A DNA stretch of 64,000 nt from Spartobacteria bacterium. Its GTDB lineage: Bacteria > Verrucomicrobiota > Verrucomicrobiia > Chthoniobacterales > UBA10450. Both the position numbers and the translations under genes were made by a program. Of this stretch, positions 17,635-25,973 are shown piece after piece. Each line of letters begins with the position of its first letter. Positions within the stretch are counted from its first letter, which is position 1. The notes beneath the pieces were generated by a model. The model was not told the DNA's origin. It ran no database searches and saw only the letters and a list, made by a program, of their open reading frames with translations. The stretch spans positions 186,001-250,000 of the forward strand of contig PLCN01000025.1 in NCBI GenBank assembly GCA_003134785.1. The letters run 5' to 3'.

Positions 17635-18369
17635 ATGAACAGACGAAAATTTCTCACCTCCGCGGCTACGATCGGCACGGCCCTAACCACCTTACCCTCG
17701 GGGCGCGCGCTCCTGGGAGCCAACGAGTCGACCACATCGGACGTGAAAGGATTAGTTACAGGGAAATACAAACTGACGCCCCCGGCCAACGGCAGCATCC
17801 CGGTGGCGATTCTGATTTCGGAGGCCCTGAACGTGACTGATTTCTCCGGGCCGTGGGGCGTCTTCGAAAGCGTATCGGTGCCCAACGCGACTCAGGAGCC
17901 CTTTCATTTATTCACGGTTTCGGAAAAGGCGGAGATTGTCACTTCCGGTAGTGGCTTGAAACTAAAGCCGGACTACACCTTTGCGAACGTGCCCGAGATG
18001 AAGGTGGTGGTGATACCTGCGCAAAAAGGCTCGGACGCTATGATCGAGTGGCTCCGCAAAGTGGCGTCCATCGCGGATGTCACGATGTCAGTTTGTACCG
18101 GTGCATTCAAACTGGCGAAGGCCGGATTGTTGTCCGGCAAACCCGCCACCACGCACCACGATTTCCTGGATAAACTGCAAAAGGAATACCCCGACATTCA
18201 GGTAAAGCGCGGCGTCAGGTTCGTGGAAGGCGAGAAGATTTCCACCGCTGGCGGTTTGACTTCCGGGACAGATCTCGCACTCCGCGTGGTCGAGCGTTAC
18301 TTTGGGCGCGAAGTTGCACAGACGACTGCTACTTACATGGAGTATCAAGGTAAAGGCTGGATTGTCTGA
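17635..18369 (+). CDS. Tat-exported DJ-1/PfpI family protein
   Basis: 244 residues. It starts MNRRKFLTSAATIGTALTTLPSG, a twin-arginine (RRKFL) signal peptide. The mature DJ-1 domain has VAILISEALNVTDFSGPWGVFES, VVIPAQKGSD and SVCTGAFKLAKAGLLSGKPATTHHDFLD with the nucleophile-elbow Cys. Isonitrile hydratase and related enzymes share the GPxxVF and CTGAF...TTHH pattern, so an enzyme acting in the periplasm after folding in the cytoplasm is plausible. It is paired with a regulator carrying the same fold, pointing to duplication and specialisation. Confidence 0.85.
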   Translation: MNRRKFLTSAATIGTALTTLPSGRALLGANESTTSDVKGLVTGKYKLTPPANGSIPVAILISEALNVTDFSGPWGVFESVSVPNATQEPFHLFTVSEKAEIVTSGSGLKLKPDYTFANVPEMKVVVIPAQKGSDAMIEWLRKVASIADVTMSVCTGAFKLAKAGLLSGKPATTHHDFLDKLQKEYPDIQVKRGVRFVEGEKISTAGGLTSGTDLALRVVERYFGREVAQTTATYMEYQGKGWIV

Positions 18370-18400
18370 GCCTTCCGGCGCACGCATATCAGGAAAGCTT

Positions 18401-18447
18401 GTTTCGGCGAGACGCCGAAACCAACACGCGACACGCGTGGGCTATCC
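18401..18447. repeat. Partial copy of palindromic repeat family C
   Basis: A stem-loop gtttcggcg-aga-cgccgaaac followed by ccaacacgcgacacgcgtg. The same pieces occur in the full elements at 51836 and 60304. The left arm is missing here, so this is a truncated copy. Confidence 0.55.
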
Positions 18448-18508
18448 AATCCACGGAGTCGCGCGCGGCGCTTTCAACACGCCGCCGCCACTTTGCTCGT
18501 TGCTTGAC

Positions 18509-18586
18509 CTGTAGCGGCGGTCTATGACCGCCGAACGGAAGCATTGTAGCCTGGTAAGGGACGGCGGTCATAGACCGCCGCTACAG
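18509..18586. repeat. Palindromic repeat family A, full copy
   Basis: The left arm gtagcggcggtctatgaccg and its exact complement cggtcatagaccgccgctac are separated by about 33 bases, in the gap between two convergent genes. Each arm also holds a short inner palindrome (cggtctatgaccg). It can form a long hairpin in DNA or RNA and may act as a terminator for both flanking genes, but its dispersal marks it as a REP/MITE-like element. Confidence 0.85.
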
Positions 18587-18624
18587 AGGAAATATGAACC
18601 TACGGCTAAGAACTGCCAGAGCAA

Positions 18625-19767
18625 TTAGGCTGTTACTTGTCGGAAGGCGGATAGGAAAGCGTCCATCTCGGCTTTCTTACCGATAGTAAGACGCATGTGG
18701 TTCGGCAGGGCAGGGAACAGACGGCCGACTTGGACGTTACGCTGCTTCAACGCTTGGATCAGCGGGACAACGGGACGCTTCGTGTCGAACATGATGAAGT
18801 TGGCTTGCGACGGAATTTGTTTGTAGCCTAGCTTGTCCAGCTCGGCGATCACGAATGCCTTTGCGTCGCTGTTCAGGCGCCGGCCGTTCGCGACTTGCTC
18901 GGCGTCGTCGAGACTAGTGATGGCCGCGACCAGTGCCATGATGTTGACGCTGTCCCAGGATTGATGGGGACGCATTCGCTCGATCGTCTCGCGTTGCGCG
19001 ATGCAATAACCGCAACGCAGTCCCGCCATGCCGTAAATCTTCGAGAAGGTGCGCGCGACGATCAGGTTCGCGTTGTCCTTAATCAGGGGGATCACACTCT
19101 CGTAGTCGGAGCTATCGGCATAGTGATGATAAGCTTCATCGACCAGAATTATCGTCTGCCGCGGCGCTTTGGCGATGAAGTCGCGCAACTCACTCTTCGG
19201 CGTGATGCTGGCGGTGGGATTGTTTGGGTTGCAGACGTAGATGAGTCCTTCCTTAGCCGCCGCCGCCATCTTTGGCAGGTCATGGCCGAAGGTGGCATTT
19301 AGCGGAACCTTAACCGTCTCCGCGCCGTAGACCTTCGCGTGCGCGAGAATCGCTTCGAAGGTCGGATCGGCTACGACCAATTTGCCGCGGCCGGCCGAGT
19401 CAGTCTTCGCGTTTGTAATCGGTCCGGTAAAAGCCTCCGCGCAGATTTTTAGGATTTCGCCCGAGCCATCGCCCAGCAAGATTTGGTCGCGACTGACGCC
19501 GTTGAGCTTTGCGAGCGACTCCGTCAAGGATACGGCATGCTCATCGGGATAGCGGCACGCCAGGCCGAAAGCGTCAGTCATCGCCTTGAGCGCTTTGGCC
19601 GAAGGCCCGTAAGGATTTTCATTCGAGCTCAGGCGCACGATCCCCGCTGCCGTCGATTCGGCGGCCAACGGAGCGGAGAACGAGAGTGAGGGTCTGGCTA
19701 CGGCGCACGCCGCCCCCGCACCTAATAGTTGGGCAAATTTACGTCGAGAAATAGAGATGTTCATGGA
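18625..19767 (-). CDS. Tat-exported HisC-like class I/II aminotransferase
   Basis: 380 residues from MNISISRRKFAQLLGAG, a twin-arginine signal (SRRKF) ending in a hydrophobic stretch. The enzyme part matches histidinol-phosphate aminotransferase-like fold-type I PLP enzymes: RLSSNENPYGPS, the PLP-aspartate region LVDEAYHHYAD, ARTFSKIYGMAGLRCGY with the Schiff-base Lys, and the closing 'MRLTIGKKAEMDAFLSAF'. Normal HisC is cytoplasmic, so a Tat signal suggests a different periplasmic substrate. No his genes are nearby. The ATG 19767 is chosen over the ORF start because it opens the Tat signal. Confidence 0.85.
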   Translation of the reverse strand, partial: SMNISISRRKFAQLLGAGAACAVARPSLSFSAPLAAESTAAGIVRLSSNENPYGPSAKALKAMTDAFGLACRYPDEHAVSLTESLAKLNGVSRDQILLGDGSGEILKICAEAFTGPITNAKTDSAGRGKLVVADPTFEAILAHAKVYGAETVKVPLNATFGHDLPKMAAAAKEGLIYVCNPNNPTASITPKSELRDFIAKAPRQTIILVDEAYHHYADSSDYESVIPLIKDNANLIVARTFSKIYGMAGLRCGYCIAQRETIERMRPHQSWDSVNIMALVAAITSLDDAEQVANGRRLNSDAKAFVIAELDKLGYKQIPSQANFIMFDTKRPVVPLIQALKQRNVQVGRLFPALPNHMRLTIGKKAEMDAFLSAFRQVTA

Positions 19768-19893
19768 ATTTCGGAGCCTCCTGGGCGGCATTGTAAAGCG
19801 GGTGCTCGACGGAATGCCAGAGCGAAGTATGCATTTTTTTTCGCCTGATCGCTTTTCCTGCGCGCCGTCGTCAGAATCCGGTAGGATTCAACC

Positions 19894-20391
19894 ATGACGC
19901 CGACCACGGATGAACCTATATCTGCGCCAAAGGCGAACCCCAACGATGTTGCATTGATCGATGCCATCATCAAAGCGGCCTACGATGTGATCTCGGGCCC
20001 TGCTGGACAGAAGCGCGATCTGGATCGCGAGCGCTCCTTGTTTATTCCGGGCGCGCGCTTGATCCCGACGGCGCTGGAGCCGGGAGTAACGAACGAGAGC
20101 AAGATCGCGCCACAGATTCTCGATGTGGAAACATACATCGCGCGTGTCGAGCCTTACTTTGAGAAGAATGGGTTCTACGAGAAGGAGATTGCGCGGGAGA
20201 CCGAACAGTTCGGCCACATCGCGCATGTCTGGAGCACCTATGAGTCGCGCCACAAAGAAGACGATCCGGAACCGTTCACGCGCGGGATCAATAGCATTCA
20301 GTTGTTCTACGACGGCGAGCGCTGGTGGATCGTCAATATCTACTGGCAGCACGAGAGCATCAAGGATCGGATTCCCGCGAAGTATCTTTGA
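19894..20391 (+). CDS. Hypothetical protein, NTF2-like
   Basis: 165 residues, cytoplasmic by absence of a signal. The pattern (ALIDAIIKAAYDVISGPAG, then ARLIPTALEPG, ETYIARVEPYFEKNGFYEKEIARETEQFGHIAHVWSTYESR, INSIQLFYDGERWWIVNIYWQHE) follows the NTF2-like fold used by SnoaL and DUF4440 proteins: a cone-shaped cavity with a final 'W.I..i.W' strand. Homologues of this type are common and uncharacterised. It is divergent from the aminotransferase gene. Confidence 0.75.
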   Translation: MTPTTDEPISAPKANPNDVALIDAIIKAAYDVISGPAGQKRDLDRERSLFIPGARLIPTALEPGVTNESKIAPQILDVETYIARVEPYFEKNGFYEKEIARETEQFGHIAHVWSTYESRHKEDDPEPFTRGINSIQLFYDGERWWIVNIYWQHESIKDRIPAKYL

Positions 20392-20494
20392 ATACAGGAG
20401 ATCGAATTGTTAAAAGGGTTACATCGTTACAAAGAGCGCCTGGTGGATATCCTGCTGCTTGCTTTGGGGGCAGCTTGCTGATAGAACTCGCGGT

Positions 20495-20698
20495 ATGAGA
20501 AAACTTATCGCCGTGTGCCTTGGTTTTGCCAGCCTGCTTACCTTGGACGGTTGCACTTCTGAGCCTGCGAAAACGACTACGACCACCGCCACATCGAACA
20601 AGGTCGATCAACGGACGCTGACCACCTTGTCTGACCGGAGCATGAACTCGCCTGGGAGCTACCCATCGACTAACTCAATGGGGGGAGCGCCAAGGTAG
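20495..20698 (+). CDS. Small putative lipoprotein
   Basis: 67 residues from ATG 20495 (MRKLIAVCLGFASLLTLDGC). The lipobox LTLDGC gives a lipidated Cys after a short signal sequence. The mature part is Thr/Ser-rich and disordered (TTTTTATSNKVDQRTLTTLSDRSMNSPGS). It is probably an outer- or inner-membrane-anchored small protein; function unknown. The upstream 12 codons in the ORF track are not needed. Confidence 0.6.
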   Translation: MRKLIAVCLGFASLLTLDGCTSEPAKTTTTTATSNKVDQRTLTTLSDRSMNSPGSYPSTNSMGGAPR

Positions 20699-20767
20699 GA
20701 ATACGGGCAAGTGGCCGGTGTCTCTTTAAGAAGCGATCGCGGCCGGCCGTTTGAGGCGCTCAAGGAC

Positions 20768-21142
20768 CTATCGAGTGGAAGCGCCCTCATCTGAAGCGGC
20801 GGGTTGGACTGCATCGTAAAGGGCGGCATAGAGCCGATCCAAATGGACTGGCTTTACCAACACGGCGCGAGCGCCCGAATCGGCAATCTCCTTCGGCGAG
20901 CCGGAAACCAGGATAACTCGAGCGTCCGGGTGTTTCGCGACAATGTTCCGGCACGCGGTCGCGCCGTTGAGTTTTGGCATTTGGTAATCCATCAGGACGA
21001 CGTCCGGATGGTGCCGGCCGTAGGCATGGATGGCCTCGAGGCCCGAGCCGACGATCTCAACTACTTCGTGCTGGCAAAGACGAACCAGCTCGGCCAACGA
21101 GGTTCCGACGCTCTTCTGGTCGTCCGCGATCAGTACTCGCAT
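20768..21142 (-). CDS. Single-domain response regulator (CheY-like)
   Basis: 124 residues from ATG 21142 (MRVLIADDQKSVG); the longer ORF start adds unrelated residues. A receiver domain only: acidic pair ADDQ, phospho-acceptor Asp in VVLMDYQMPKLNG, Ser/Thr switch in VILVSGSP and Lys in AVLVKPVHLDRL. There is no output domain and no partner kinase next to it. Divergent from the porin operon by about 250 bases, so it might act on another receiver-kinase protein in the cell, such as the hybrid at 44569; that link is speculation. Confidence 0.85.
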   Translation of the reverse strand: MRVLIADDQKSVGTSLAELVRLCQHEVVEIVGSGLEAIHAYGRHHPDVVLMDYQMPKLNGATACRNIVAKHPDARVILVSGSPKEIADSGARAVLVKPVHLDRLYAALYDAVQPAASDEGASTR

Positions 21143-21389
21143 AATTGAATTTTTGCAGAAGTTCGCGTGCCAGCCGAGGAATTTTTCTCGGATCCTCAAG
21201 CAGGCGGTTGTGACACCTTTCGAGGCGCTTCACACAGCCATCCCGCCAGGCCGGGCGAGGTCATAAGGCTTGCCAAGTCGAGCCGCGCCACGCGAAGATA
21301 ATTCATCTGATTGCCCGACCAGTTGCGGAAGCCGTTGCGTTTTCCCAAGTGGGGAGATTTCGCGACTCCAAAAAACCGATAACAGCGAT

Positions 21390-22772
21390 GTGAAACTTCA
21401 GTTCATTCTCTTCTCGATCTTCGCTCTCGTGACCGAGTCGGTGGCGCAGGACGCCTTGCCTCTATCGCGAACGAATCGCTCCATTTTGCAAGCGCAAGAC
21501 GAAGCGGCTGTTCAGCCCGGTGGGTTTAAGAAGACCGACTACATCAGCGGTGATTGGTGGGGTTATCGCGATCGCTTGCAGCAGTCCGGTGTGGAAGTAT
21601 TCGGTTTCTATAACAGCATCTTCAACGGCAACGCCATCGGCGGGACCCATCCGCACCATGCTACCTATGTCGATGACGCCTGGCTGGGATTTAAATTCGA
21701 TCTCGAGAAGCTCGTCCATTGGAACGGCGGCCTGTTCGTCGTAAGCGGGATAAATCGGAACGGCGACGATCTCACTACCAGATACATCGGCAGCATTTTC
21801 TCCACGCAACAATCAGTCGGCGGGCAGCGTCCATTCCTTTACCAGGTCTACTTGCAGCAGAAGCTCTGGGAAGGCCGGTTAAGAGTGAAGGTCGGCCGTT
21901 TCGCCGCATCTGACGATTTCAATGCCTCGCCGCTCTACGGATATTCGGTGAACAACGGAATCGATGGCGACATCCGGAACGTTCTCTTCGATACGCGTTT
22001 CTCGGCCTATCCGTTCGCCGTCTGGGCCGCGGCGTTGCTCTATGATCCCACTCCGGAGTTCAACGTGAAGTTTGGCGTCTTTCAAACTTCTGCGCGCATG
22101 TTTGAAAATGACGACAATGGGTTGAACTGGGGAATTGAAGGCAGCGACGGCTACACGTCGATCCTCCAGGTCGGCTGGTGCTCGCAGTTTTTCAAGAGAC
22201 CGGTTTACGCTTCGCCCGATAACAAGACGAGCACGGCGCGCGACGCCAAGAGCGCAGATGCGTTCGTTATGAAAGGATATCCGGGTCATTACTGGATTGG
22301 ATTCACCTACTCAGAATGGGATCTCTACCGGCGATTTAATGGTGGCTTCGAAGATCACTCTTATGGCTTCTATGCGCATGCCGACCAGATGATTTACCAG
22401 GAGGCGCCTGCGAGCGATCAGGGGCTGACTGCGTTTGTCGCGGCAGGTTACTACCCGCAGAGCGAGATCGCAATTGTGCCGTTCCAGGTGAATCTCGGGC
22501 TAAACTATCAAGGATTTTTTTCCGGCCGTGACCGCGATCACACGATGCTGCATTTCATTTACGGGGATATTAGCCGCGATTATGCGCGCAGCGTGCGCGT
22601 CCCAGGCGGACGGCTGGCCGAATCGGAGAAGGTGGTTGAGTTGGCTCATCGTTTTCAGTTGACGCCGTGGAGTTACTTCCAACCGGACCTTCAATATGTT
22701 ATCGATCCTGGTGGGACCGGTGACATTCCCAATGCGCTGGTAATCGGCGCCCAAATGGGCTTCACCTTCTAG
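21390..22772 (+). CDS. Carbohydrate-selective porin, OprB family
   Basis: The GTG at 21390 opens a proper signal peptide (VKLQFILFSIFALVTESVAQ); the ORF's earlier start lacks any. The mature protein has the OprB signs: GDWWGYRDRLQQSGVEVFGFYN near the start, many alternating aromatic strands (e.g. HWNGGLFVVSGINRNGDD), and the closing WSYFQPDLQYVIDPGG...NALVIGAQ..FTF with a terminal Phe. It is an outer-membrane channel for sugars. It is the first gene of a four-gene sugar operon (porin, FucP-like symporter, cupin, PfkB kinase). Confidence 0.88.
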   Translation: MKLQFILFSIFALVTESVAQDALPLSRTNRSILQAQDEAAVQPGGFKKTDYISGDWWGYRDRLQQSGVEVFGFYNSIFNGNAIGGTHPHHATYVDDAWLGFKFDLEKLVHWNGGLFVVSGINRNGDDLTTRYIGSIFSTQQSVGGQRPFLYQVYLQQKLWEGRLRVKVGRFAASDDFNASPLYGYSVNNGIDGDIRNVLFDTRFSAYPFAVWAAALLYDPTPEFNVKFGVFQTSARMFENDDNGLNWGIEGSDGYTSILQVGWCSQFFKRPVYASPDNKTSTARDAKSADAFVMKGYPGHYWIGFTYSEWDLYRRFNGGFEDHSYGFYAHADQMIYQEAPASDQGLTAFVAAGYYPQSEIAIVPFQVNLGLNYQGFFSGRDRDHTMLHFIYGDISRDYARSVRVPGGRLAESEKVVELAHRFQLTPWSYFQPDLQYVIDPGGTGDIPNALVIGAQMGFTF

Positions 22773-22787
22773 AACGAAATCACGCTT

Positions 22788-24194
22788 ATGAACACTTCTT
22801 CTTCCGAACACCGGCCGGCGCCGCTCGATCCGCGGCTCGCGCCGAAAAAAAGCATGTTTGTTTTGGAAAACGGCCGAAGCGTCTTCTTCGTCTTCTGCCT
22901 TCTGATCCTGCTCTTCGCGCTCTGGGGTTTTTGCAACGGGATGATTGACGTGATGGACAAGCACTTTCAGGAAGAGCTGCATCTGTCGCTCTCGCAATCG
23001 GCCTGGGTGCAGTTCGCGCATTACCTTGGCTACTTCCTCATGGCGCTGCCAGCTGGCTGGCTGGCGACAAAGCTGGGTTACAAGGGCGGCATCATCACTG
23101 GCCTCATGATGGTAGCAGTAGGCGGGTTCTGGTTTATTCCAGCTACGCACATCGCATCCTTCTGGGCCTTCCTCCTGGGCGTCTGCGTCATTGCTGCTGG
23201 GCTTACCTTCCTCGAAACGATCGCCAACCCTTACACCACCGTTCTCGGCCCGATTCAATTCGCGGCAACCCGCATTAATCTCGCCCAATCTTGCAACGGC
23301 ATCGGCTTGCTTCTCGGTCCGGTGGCTGGCGGCCTGTTCTTCTATTCGAAAAACGCCGCTGGAGAAAGCACCGGCAGCGCGAATCTCTGGATCCCCTATG
23401 CCTTCATCGGATGCGTAGTCATCGTCCTCGCGATTATCTTCTACTTCGCCAATGTGCCCGACGTCAAAATGGAGGACGACTATCACCTGGACGATGCCAC
23501 GCCGAACGTCTCGCATTCGATCTGGACGCATCCGCACTTTACCATGGCCGTGGCCGCGCAATTCCTGTATGTTGCGGCCCAAGCCGGCATCTTCAGCTTC
23601 TTCATTAACTACATGACCTCCCAAGTCCCACCGATCCCCGCGTCGTGGCACACTCCAGACGCAGGCTTAGGCTGGTTCGGCGGCTGGTTTGAGATCCATC
23701 GGAACGGCGCTTTGGGCTTTAGCAACAAGGCAGCATCGAACCTGGCGTCGTTAGGCTTCCTTTGCTTCCTCATTGGTCGATTCACCGGCTCCGCGATCCT
23801 GAAAAAGTTTGCCGCTCACAAAGTCCTTGGCCTCTACTCCGCGCTTAGCGTAGTGCTTTGCCTTCTGATCTTCTTTAAGCTGGGTTGGGTATCGGTGGTT
23901 AGCGTCTTCCTGACCTACTTTTTCATGTCCATCATGTTCCCGACTATTTTCGCGCTCGGTATCTTCGGCCTCGGCGAGCGCGCGAAAAAGGCCTCTTCCT
24001 TCATCGTCATGGCCATCATGGGCGGCGCTGTTCTTCCAAAACTGATGGGAGCTGTCGGCGACAAGTACGACCTGTCCCGCGGATTCATCGTGCCGATGGT
24101 CTGCTTTGCTTTCGTCGCCTTTTATGGCTTCATGTGGCCGAGACTTAGCGGCGCCGAGGGCATGCACGGCATTTCGACTTCCGGGGGACACTAG
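22788..24194 (+). CDS. FucP-family sugar:H+ symporter (MFS)
   Basis: 468 residues, about 12 membrane helices. The FucP signature is visible: FALWGFCNGMIDVMDKHFQ in helix 1 and the central FLETIANPYTTVLGP...ATRINLAQSCNGIG. The last part has FPTIFALGIFGLGERAKKASSFIVMAIMGGAVLPKLMG, also typical. FucP relatives carry fucose, glucose/galactose or fructose. With a PfkB-type kinase downstream, a hexose such as fructose is the best guess. It starts 15 bases after the porin stop, so the genes are co-transcribed. Confidence 0.9.
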   Translation: MNTSSSEHRPAPLDPRLAPKKSMFVLENGRSVFFVFCLLILLFALWGFCNGMIDVMDKHFQEELHLSLSQSAWVQFAHYLGYFLMALPAGWLATKLGYKGGIITGLMMVAVGGFWFIPATHIASFWAFLLGVCVIAAGLTFLETIANPYTTVLGPIQFAATRINLAQSCNGIGLLLGPVAGGLFFYSKNAAGESTGSANLWIPYAFIGCVVIVLAIIFYFANVPDVKMEDDYHLDDATPNVSHSIWTHPHFTMAVAAQFLYVAAQAGIFSFFINYMTSQVPPIPASWHTPDAGLGWFGGWFEIHRNGALGFSNKAASNLASLGFLCFLIGRFTGSAILKKFAAHKVLGLYSALSVVLCLLIFFKLGWVSVVSVFLTYFFMSIMFPTIFALGIFGLGERAKKASSFIVMAIMGGAVLPKLMGAVGDKYDLSRGFIVPMVCFAFVAFYGFMWPRLSGAEGMHGISTSGGH

Positions 24195-24282
24195 GAGGAT
24201 GGAGTAATGGAGAGCTGGTCGAACATTCTGCTCGTGCTCGTAATCGAATCCTCGCGTCTCTAGGAAAGCGCACTACTCCCTT

Positions 24283-24867
24283 ATGACCGCTGTTTTTGAA
24301 TTGAATCACGACAAGCTAAGGCGCGATCCGCGGCTCGCGGCGATTGCAATCGAGCTAGACAAACAGGGGCCAATCGATTCTCCCGATGCTTTCAATCGTT
24401 ATTGCCGCAAGTCGTGCCGAGTCTGGAACGAACAGTTCGGCTCTGCGCCTGTCGGCAAAACCTCCGCCCAATTCGCAGCGCTCCTCGGCCGCGTCGAGCA
24501 GGGAGGGAAGGAAATCATTCAAACGCCCTGGGGCGGCGTGGTCGTTACTCTGCACGAGCATCCACGTGTCGAAAAATATCTGGTCGTTCGCAAAGGCGGG
24601 TACCTGGCGCTTGAAATGCACGAGCAGAAGGACGAACGACTCGAAGTGAAGGAAGGCGCTGGCCTCATTCTATCGCGCCATGCGGGAGACCAATCGCTTA
24701 AGGTCGAAGCACTGGCGCCGGGCGATCAATTTCATTTCGAACCGGGCATGGAGCATTGTATCATTGGGACAGAGGATCTTCTTGTGTTCGAACGCTCGAT
24801 CGATCCAAAGGGAATGGATCAGGACCTTGTCTTTATCTATGAGCCTGAAAAACTGGCGTCGACATAA
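24283..24867 (+). CDS. Cupin-fold protein in sugar operon
   Basis: 194 residues. The first about 80 residues are helical. The second half is a cupin barrel: VEKYLVVRKGGYLALEMHEQKDERLEVKEGAGLILSR, then LAPGDQFHFEPGMEHCIIGTEDLLVFERS, with the HEQKDE and GMEHCI metal-ligand regions. It resembles the cupin of sugar-phosphate isomerases or mannose-6-phosphate isomerase type II. A role as a sugar isomerase or mutarotase feeding the next gene's kinase is inferred from context. It follows the symporter by 88 bases and precedes the kinase by 12. Confidence 0.7.
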   Translation: MTAVFELNHDKLRRDPRLAAIAIELDKQGPIDSPDAFNRYCRKSCRVWNEQFGSAPVGKTSAQFAALLGRVEQGGKEIIQTPWGGVVVTLHEHPRVEKYLVVRKGGYLALEMHEQKDERLEVKEGAGLILSRHAGDQSLKVEALAPGDQFHFEPGMEHCIIGTEDLLVFERSIDPKGMDQDLVFIYEPEKLAST

Positions 24868-24879
24868 CTAATTAACTGC

Positions 24880-25794
24880 ATGGCTACGGAATTCTATGCC
24901 TTTGGTGAGATCCTCTGGGATTGCCTGCCTTCCGGCAGACACGCGGGCGGCGCTCCCTTCAACGTCACTGCCCATCTGGCCCAGTTAGGTGTCTCGGCCT
25001 CCCTCATCTCGGCGATTGGCCGGGATCAGCTCGGGGATGAAATCTTGAAAGTGGCTCAGGACAAAGGAGTCAACACCCAGTTTGTCAGGCGCGCGCGGAT
25101 CGGTCTCGGCACCGGCACTGTGCTGGTAACTGTTGATGGTATCGGAAACGCGACCTATGAGCTGGTGCAACCAGCAGCCTGGGATGAGATCAAGGTCTCG
25201 GCGCAAGCCCTTGAAGCCGTCGGGAAAGCACGGGCACTGATTTTCGGTTCGTTGGCTGGCCGCTCGCCCTATAACCTTGATCAGCTGGATCGCCTGCTTG
25301 AAGTTAAAGGGCCGTTGAAATTCTTCGACGTGAACCTGCGACCTCCCTTCGCCGATCCACCGTTAGTGATGGAGTTAGCCAAACGCGCCGACGTGCTCAA
25401 GCTCAACGATGGTGAAGTAGGTCAACTAGCTTCCTGGTTGCGCATCGGCAAAGCGACACCCAACACGCCGCGCAATGCCGAGGACGTGGCCAGGGCCTGC
25501 GCGACGATCGGGGAAGCTACCAGTGCGGCGCGCATTTGCGTCACGATGGCGGAAGAAGGTGCTGCGTTATGGGATCGTGGCAAGCTCGTGACGGCGCCTG
25601 CTCCGAAGGTTGTAGTTAAGGACACGGTAGGCGCGGGCGACGCGTTTATGGCCGGCTTGATGGTAGGGCTTACTCGCGGCACCGACACCCGGAAGGTCCT
25701 TGAGAACGCCTGTCGGCTGGGCGCGTTCGTCGCATCGCATGATGGCGCGACGCCATTGCTGCCGTCCGAGATCACTCGGCAATTTACTAATTAG
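24880..25794 (+). CDS. PfkB family carbohydrate kinase (fructokinase-like)
   Basis: 304 residues. The family signatures are present: FGEILWDCLPSGRHAGGAPFNVTAHLAQLG at the N-terminus (sugar-binding GG) and DTVGAGDAFMAGLMVGL at the C-terminus (anion hole and catalytic Asp). The GEILWD...GGAPFN form is typical of fructokinases. It phosphorylates an incoming sugar at the expense of ATP in the cytoplasm. Last gene of the porin-symporter-cupin-kinase operon; a family A palindromic repeat lies directly downstream. Confidence 0.88.
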   Translation: MATEFYAFGEILWDCLPSGRHAGGAPFNVTAHLAQLGVSASLISAIGRDQLGDEILKVAQDKGVNTQFVRRARIGLGTGTVLVTVDGIGNATYELVQPAAWDEIKVSAQALEAVGKARALIFGSLAGRSPYNLDQLDRLLEVKGPLKFFDVNLRPPFADPPLVMELAKRADVLKLNDGEVGQLASWLRIGKATPNTPRNAEDVARACATIGEATSAARICVTMAEEGAALWDRGKLVTAPAPKVVVKDTVGAGDAFMAGLMVGLTRGTDTRKVLENACRLGAFVASHDGATPLLPSEITRQFTN

Positions 25795-25836
25795 TATTGA
25801 AGAGGAGTTCAGACTGCACCATGACTCGCGGGCTTT

Positions 25837-25908
25837 CTGTAGCGGCGGTCTATGACCGCCGAAACGACTTGGCGTGATGCGTTCGGCGGTCATAGACCGC
25901 CGCTACAG
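25837..25908. repeat. Palindromic repeat family A, full copy
   Basis: ctgtagcggcggtctatgac ... and its complement ending ccgccgctacag, arms about 27 bases apart. It sits in the gap between the convergent kinase and MFS genes, where it may also end both transcripts. Confidence 0.85.
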
Positions 25909-25973
25909 AAGAAATTGGTTCACGGTACGCCCCCTCTCTTCGCGGTAGTGAAATAGCCGTTCCGCGAACAATG

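Noticed and set aside
22500-23651. Minus-strand ORF (383 codons) opposite the porin and symporter genes
   Set aside because: Shadow frame crossing two genuine genes; composition is typical of antisense reading.
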